From CAYFMS01 sp964491425 (lineage in GTDB: Bacteria; Patescibacteriota; Patescibacteriia; UBA9934), in contig CAZBFR010000006.1 of NCBI GenBank assembly GCA_964491425.1, positions 1 to 21,355 on the forward strand: a stretch of DNA of 21,355 nucleotides, in the 5' to 3' direction. A program made the position numbers and the translations under genes. Below, piece by piece: positions 19,856 through 21,355 of this stretch. Each line of letters begins with the position of its first letter. The first letter of the stretch is position 1. The notes below the pieces were generated by a model. It ran no database searches and was not told where the DNA came from. It worked only from the letters and a program-made list of their open reading frames with translations.

Positions 19856-19890
19856 AGTCGTAACAAAGTTTCTGGTCGGTTCATATCTAA

Positions 19891-20270
19891 TTAATTGATC
19901 CGCGGAGAAAAATCGAGTTGGTATTCCGGAATGCCGAGTAAAGTTCCGTACGCTTCAACCTCTGCATATTCCTCGAGACGAGAGCGACTTACTTTAAAGA
20001 CCTTATCACGAAATACGATATAGTGTGTGTGTCCGTATTCTTAAAATCTGCGTACCAGGCATGCTCTGGGTCGAGTGCTTCACTCAATTGCTTTACAAAC
20101 CGTTCAATCGCTTCGTCAGGCACTTCAACCGTATGCATGGTCCACTGTAGAATCCAGGGTGTTTGATGTTCACTGGTCGTTTTTTCCACCTCTGTATTGG
20201 TAATGATAATATGGTCAAGGATAGATTTTTCGACAAGGCTTTCTTCAACGACGATTCCAAGATAAGACAT
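19891..20270 (-). pseudogene. Frameshifted hypothetical gene, (AC)5 tract out of frame
   Basis: The first frame gives 93 aa starting MSYLGIVVEE and ending abruptly in 'ISYFVIRSLK' at 19989. Just before that end the minus strand reads (AC)5. Deleting one AC unit joins it to the next frame, which continues 'THYIVFRDKVFKVSRSRLEE', 'YAEVEAYGTLLGIPEYQLDF' and 'SPRIN' to a TAA at 19891, a smooth 125-aa soluble protein. The family is not recognised; it looks like a small alpha/beta protein with Trp and aromatic residues around 39-72. The defect may be a sequencing error, a recent mutation or a slippage switch. It is 35 nt upstream of the SGNH gene, with similar AT-rich composition. A TATAGT box lies only 3 nt before the ATG. 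Confidence 0.8.
20023..20032. repeat. (GT)5 dinucleotide tract
   Basis: GTGTGTGTGT on the plus strand, inside the minus-strand gene. The tract length decides whether the gene is open: five units put it out of frame, four restore it. Confidence 0.9.
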
Positions 20271-20389
20271 ACAACTATAAGACAGGTGGTATTTTCAGAA
20301 ACAAACCAATAATAGCATTCGCAAAGAAAAAGTCACTAGGATTAAAAGAGCCCGAATTCAGGGTACATAGCACCGCCGCCATCACTAGA

Positions 20390-20418
20390 TAGACAAAAAG
20401 CCTATTTTGTAGTACTCT
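20390..20418 (+). promoter_or_regulatory. Promoter of the lipoprotein cassette
   Basis: TAGACA (20390-20395), 17-nt spacer, TACTCT (20413-20418). Predicted start near 20423-20425, again at the first leader hairpin. Confidence 0.55.
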
Positions 20419-20421
20419 CTT

Positions 20422-20454
20422 GGGTCGCAAGACAACCTTCGGCAGGACATGCCG
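20422..20454 (+). promoter_or_regulatory. Structured 5' leader (shared leader, copy 2)
   Basis: Hairpin 1 is GTC-GCAA-GAC (20424-20433) inside GGGTCGCAAGAC. Hairpin 2 is CGGCA-GGACA-TGCCG (20440-20454), whose loop region contains AGGACATG. It matches the GNAT leader in GGTCGCAAGAC, CTT and CGGCAGG-x-AC...GCCG; the pseudoknot of copy 1 is not kept. Confidence 0.6.
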
Positions 20455-21162
20455 CTTCTCACCACGAGAATCACCATGACATCCTTCTTGTTCCTTCTAC
20501 TCGGTTGCTCGATCACCGCACCGATCGAAACGACCACAAATAACCGGACACCAGCATTGGCTGCAACGCCCGTGCCCGCCTCCCCATCGCAATTCGGTCC
20601 ACCAACCGACGACCCCCGTGTCTTCGCCGACACCTGGTTTGCCCAGCTCCTCGACGACATCTCCAGCAACTACCCTATCGAGCCAGTTCGAGTGGAGGTA
20701 GTCGACTTCCTCAACCGTGCCAATCGTGCCGAGTTCATCCTCATCTTCTCGGACGAGGACGTGTCGGACGTCACGGCAATGACCGGCTGGCTTGGGAACG
20801 AGCCCGGGGTCAAGTTCTTCGGCAAGCACATGGTGGCACACGCGAAAGGCTGCCTGTGGCAGGTACCGTGCATCGAAGACATGCTCGCGCACGCCATCGT
20901 CCATGAACGCTACCACTTGGACCACCACCTCTCGCATTCCTCTCCCGACCGAGCACCGGACCCTGTAACAGCAAGGCAAGACGAGACGGAAGCGTACTGG
21001 TACTCAACGGGCCATGCGCTCGTGCCCATGATGAACGGAGGACATCTCCAACGTATCAAACATGGCGACACGATCGAGCTCGCGCTCGACGCGTACCAAC
21101 TCTCCGAGAACATGGAAAGCCCCGCGTGGCAATCCTTCATGGACCTGATCATGGCACCCTGA
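20449..21162 (+). CDS. Putative lipoprotein zinc metalloprotease-like protein
   Basis: A 237-aa exported protein. From 20449 the N terminus 'MPLLTTRITM' plus 'TSFLFLLLGC' is a credible lipoprotein signal with C20 as the lipidated Cys. From the alternative ATG at 20476 the signal would be only 11 residues without a basic residue, although comparison with the GNAT leader favours that ATG. A Pro/Thr/Ala-rich linker follows (about 21-60). The mature domain has 'HAKGCLWQVPC' (a likely disulfide) and 'HAIVHERYHLDHH' with H152-E153-x2-H156, a zinc-protease HExxH motif, then 'DETEAYWYSTG' whose E181 could be the third ligand as in gluzincins. Family not identified. Codons are CTG/GGC-rich as in the GNAT gene, and the same 74-bp terminator follows 13 nt after the stop. 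Confidence 0.8.
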   Translation: MPLLTTRITMTSFLFLLLGCSITAPIETTTNNRTPALAATPVPASPSQFGPPTDDPRVFADTWFAQLLDDISSNYPIEPVRVEVVDFLNRANRAEFILIFSDEDVSDVTAMTGWLGNEPGVKFFGKHMVAHAKGCLWQVPCIEDMLAHAIVHERYHLDHHLSHSSPDRAPDPVTARQDETEAYWYSTGHALVPMMNGGHLQRIKHGDTIELALDAYQLSENMESPAWQSFMDLIMAP

Positions 21163-21175
21163 CGCAATCACATCA

Positions 21176-21249
21176 CTCTCGCCCCGTGCGAGCGACAAGC
21201 CCCCTCTACTGGGAGCGCTCGTCGTTCTCAGCACGGGGTTTGTTGTTTT
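21176..21249 (+). repeat. 74-bp terminator repeat, copy 2
   Basis: Base-for-base identical to 18733-18806, including the T-rich tail; sequence similarity stops at both edges. It ends the lipoprotein cassette. Confidence 0.9.
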
Positions 21250-21260
21250 AGAAAATTTTA

Positions 21261-21297
21261 CCCAAAACAAAAACATCTCCATCAAATTCGAGGGAGA
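21261..21297 (-). terminator. Possible terminator of tRNA-Glu
   Basis: On the minus strand TCTCC - 12 nt - GGAGA followed by TGTTTTTGTTTTGGG, starting 6 nt after the tRNA 3' end. Confidence 0.5.
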
Positions 21298-21303
21298 AGC
21301 TTT

Positions 21304-21355
21304 TGGTGACCCCAAGGAGAATCGAACTCCTGTTACCAGGATGAAAACCTGGCGT
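21304..21355 (-). tRNA. tRNA-Glu(UUC), 5' part beyond the window
   Basis: On the minus strand the visible part holds the anticodon stem CCAGG/CCTGG with loop TTTTCAT (anticodon UUC), T-arm AGGAG-TTCGATT-CTCCT, acceptor 3' strand TGGGGTC, discriminator A and encoded CCA. The D-arm and 5' acceptor strand lie outside the window. Confidence 0.93.

Noticed and set aside
1..21355. Recoded stop codons (TGA as Gly or Trp), CRISPR arrays, insertion sequences, prophage genes
   Set aside because: TGA ends several genes at sensible places (for example 7471-7473 and 9840-9842). No repeat-spacer pattern, transposase, integrase or phage structural gene is seen.

Overview
The window looks like a chromosomal segment of a Patescibacteria/CPR bacterium, assembled from metagenomic data because it carries two 100-N scaffold gaps (10389-10488 and 17526-17625). 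The phylum call is an inference. It rests on a four-S1-domain ribosomal protein S1, an archaeal-style CMP kinase, a PilB-type ATPase, and a secreted protease carrying two copies of a 'KGKILLQVE...GEAWY' domain that I associate with this group. TAA, TAG and TGA all act as stops, so the standard bacterial code (11) fits. 

Layout. 1-170: tRNA-Leu(CAG) and tRNA-Ile(UAU) on the minus strand. 180-4570: an rluD-cmk pair, rplS, an orphan minus-strand gene, and rpsA. 4572-9224: ftsH, a multi-TM membrane protein and pilB. 9233-10620: a run of small helical proteins separated by a repeated two-hairpin RNA element and broken by gap 1. 10622-12319 (minus): tsaD-tsaE-smr, divergent from an SPFH-UPF0462 pair (12388-13675). 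13690-14075: a one-TM small protein. 14117-16043 (minus): a two-TM protein and a secreted trypsin-fold protease. 16068-17418: a DUF488 gene overlapping a second gene that may be a dual-OB protein. 17494-18021: ung, broken by gap 2. 18040-21249: an accessory zone with a GNAT acetyltransferase, a two-TM miniprotein, an SGNH hydrolase, a frameshifted hypothetical gene and a putative lipoprotein metalloprotease. 21304-end: the 3' part of tRNA-Glu(UUC), minus strand.

Two gene populations are interleaved. Housekeeping genes (rluD, cmk, rplS, rpsA, ftsH, tsaD, SPFH, UPF0462) lack a Shine-Dalgarno sequence, and several have a -10 box so close to the ATG that the mRNA should be leaderless or nearly so. 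Most accessory genes have a well-spaced GGAG-type Shine-Dalgarno, often a perfect TTGACA -35 box, and different codon choice, with CTG common. Three divergent gene pairs use overlapping promoters.

The most interesting structures are two. First, the GNAT gene and the lipoprotein gene share a structured 5' leader (a GCAA-tetraloop hairpin starting at the predicted transcription start, then a CGGCAGG...GCCG hairpin), and both end in a perfectly identical 74-bp terminator hairpin, so they look like standardised expression cassettes. Second, in the small-protein array a 60-nt two-hairpin element is repeated between genes, with substitutions that keep the pairing. A (GT)5 tract frameshifts the hypothetical gene at 19891-20270; removing one repeat unit restores a plausible 125-aa protein.
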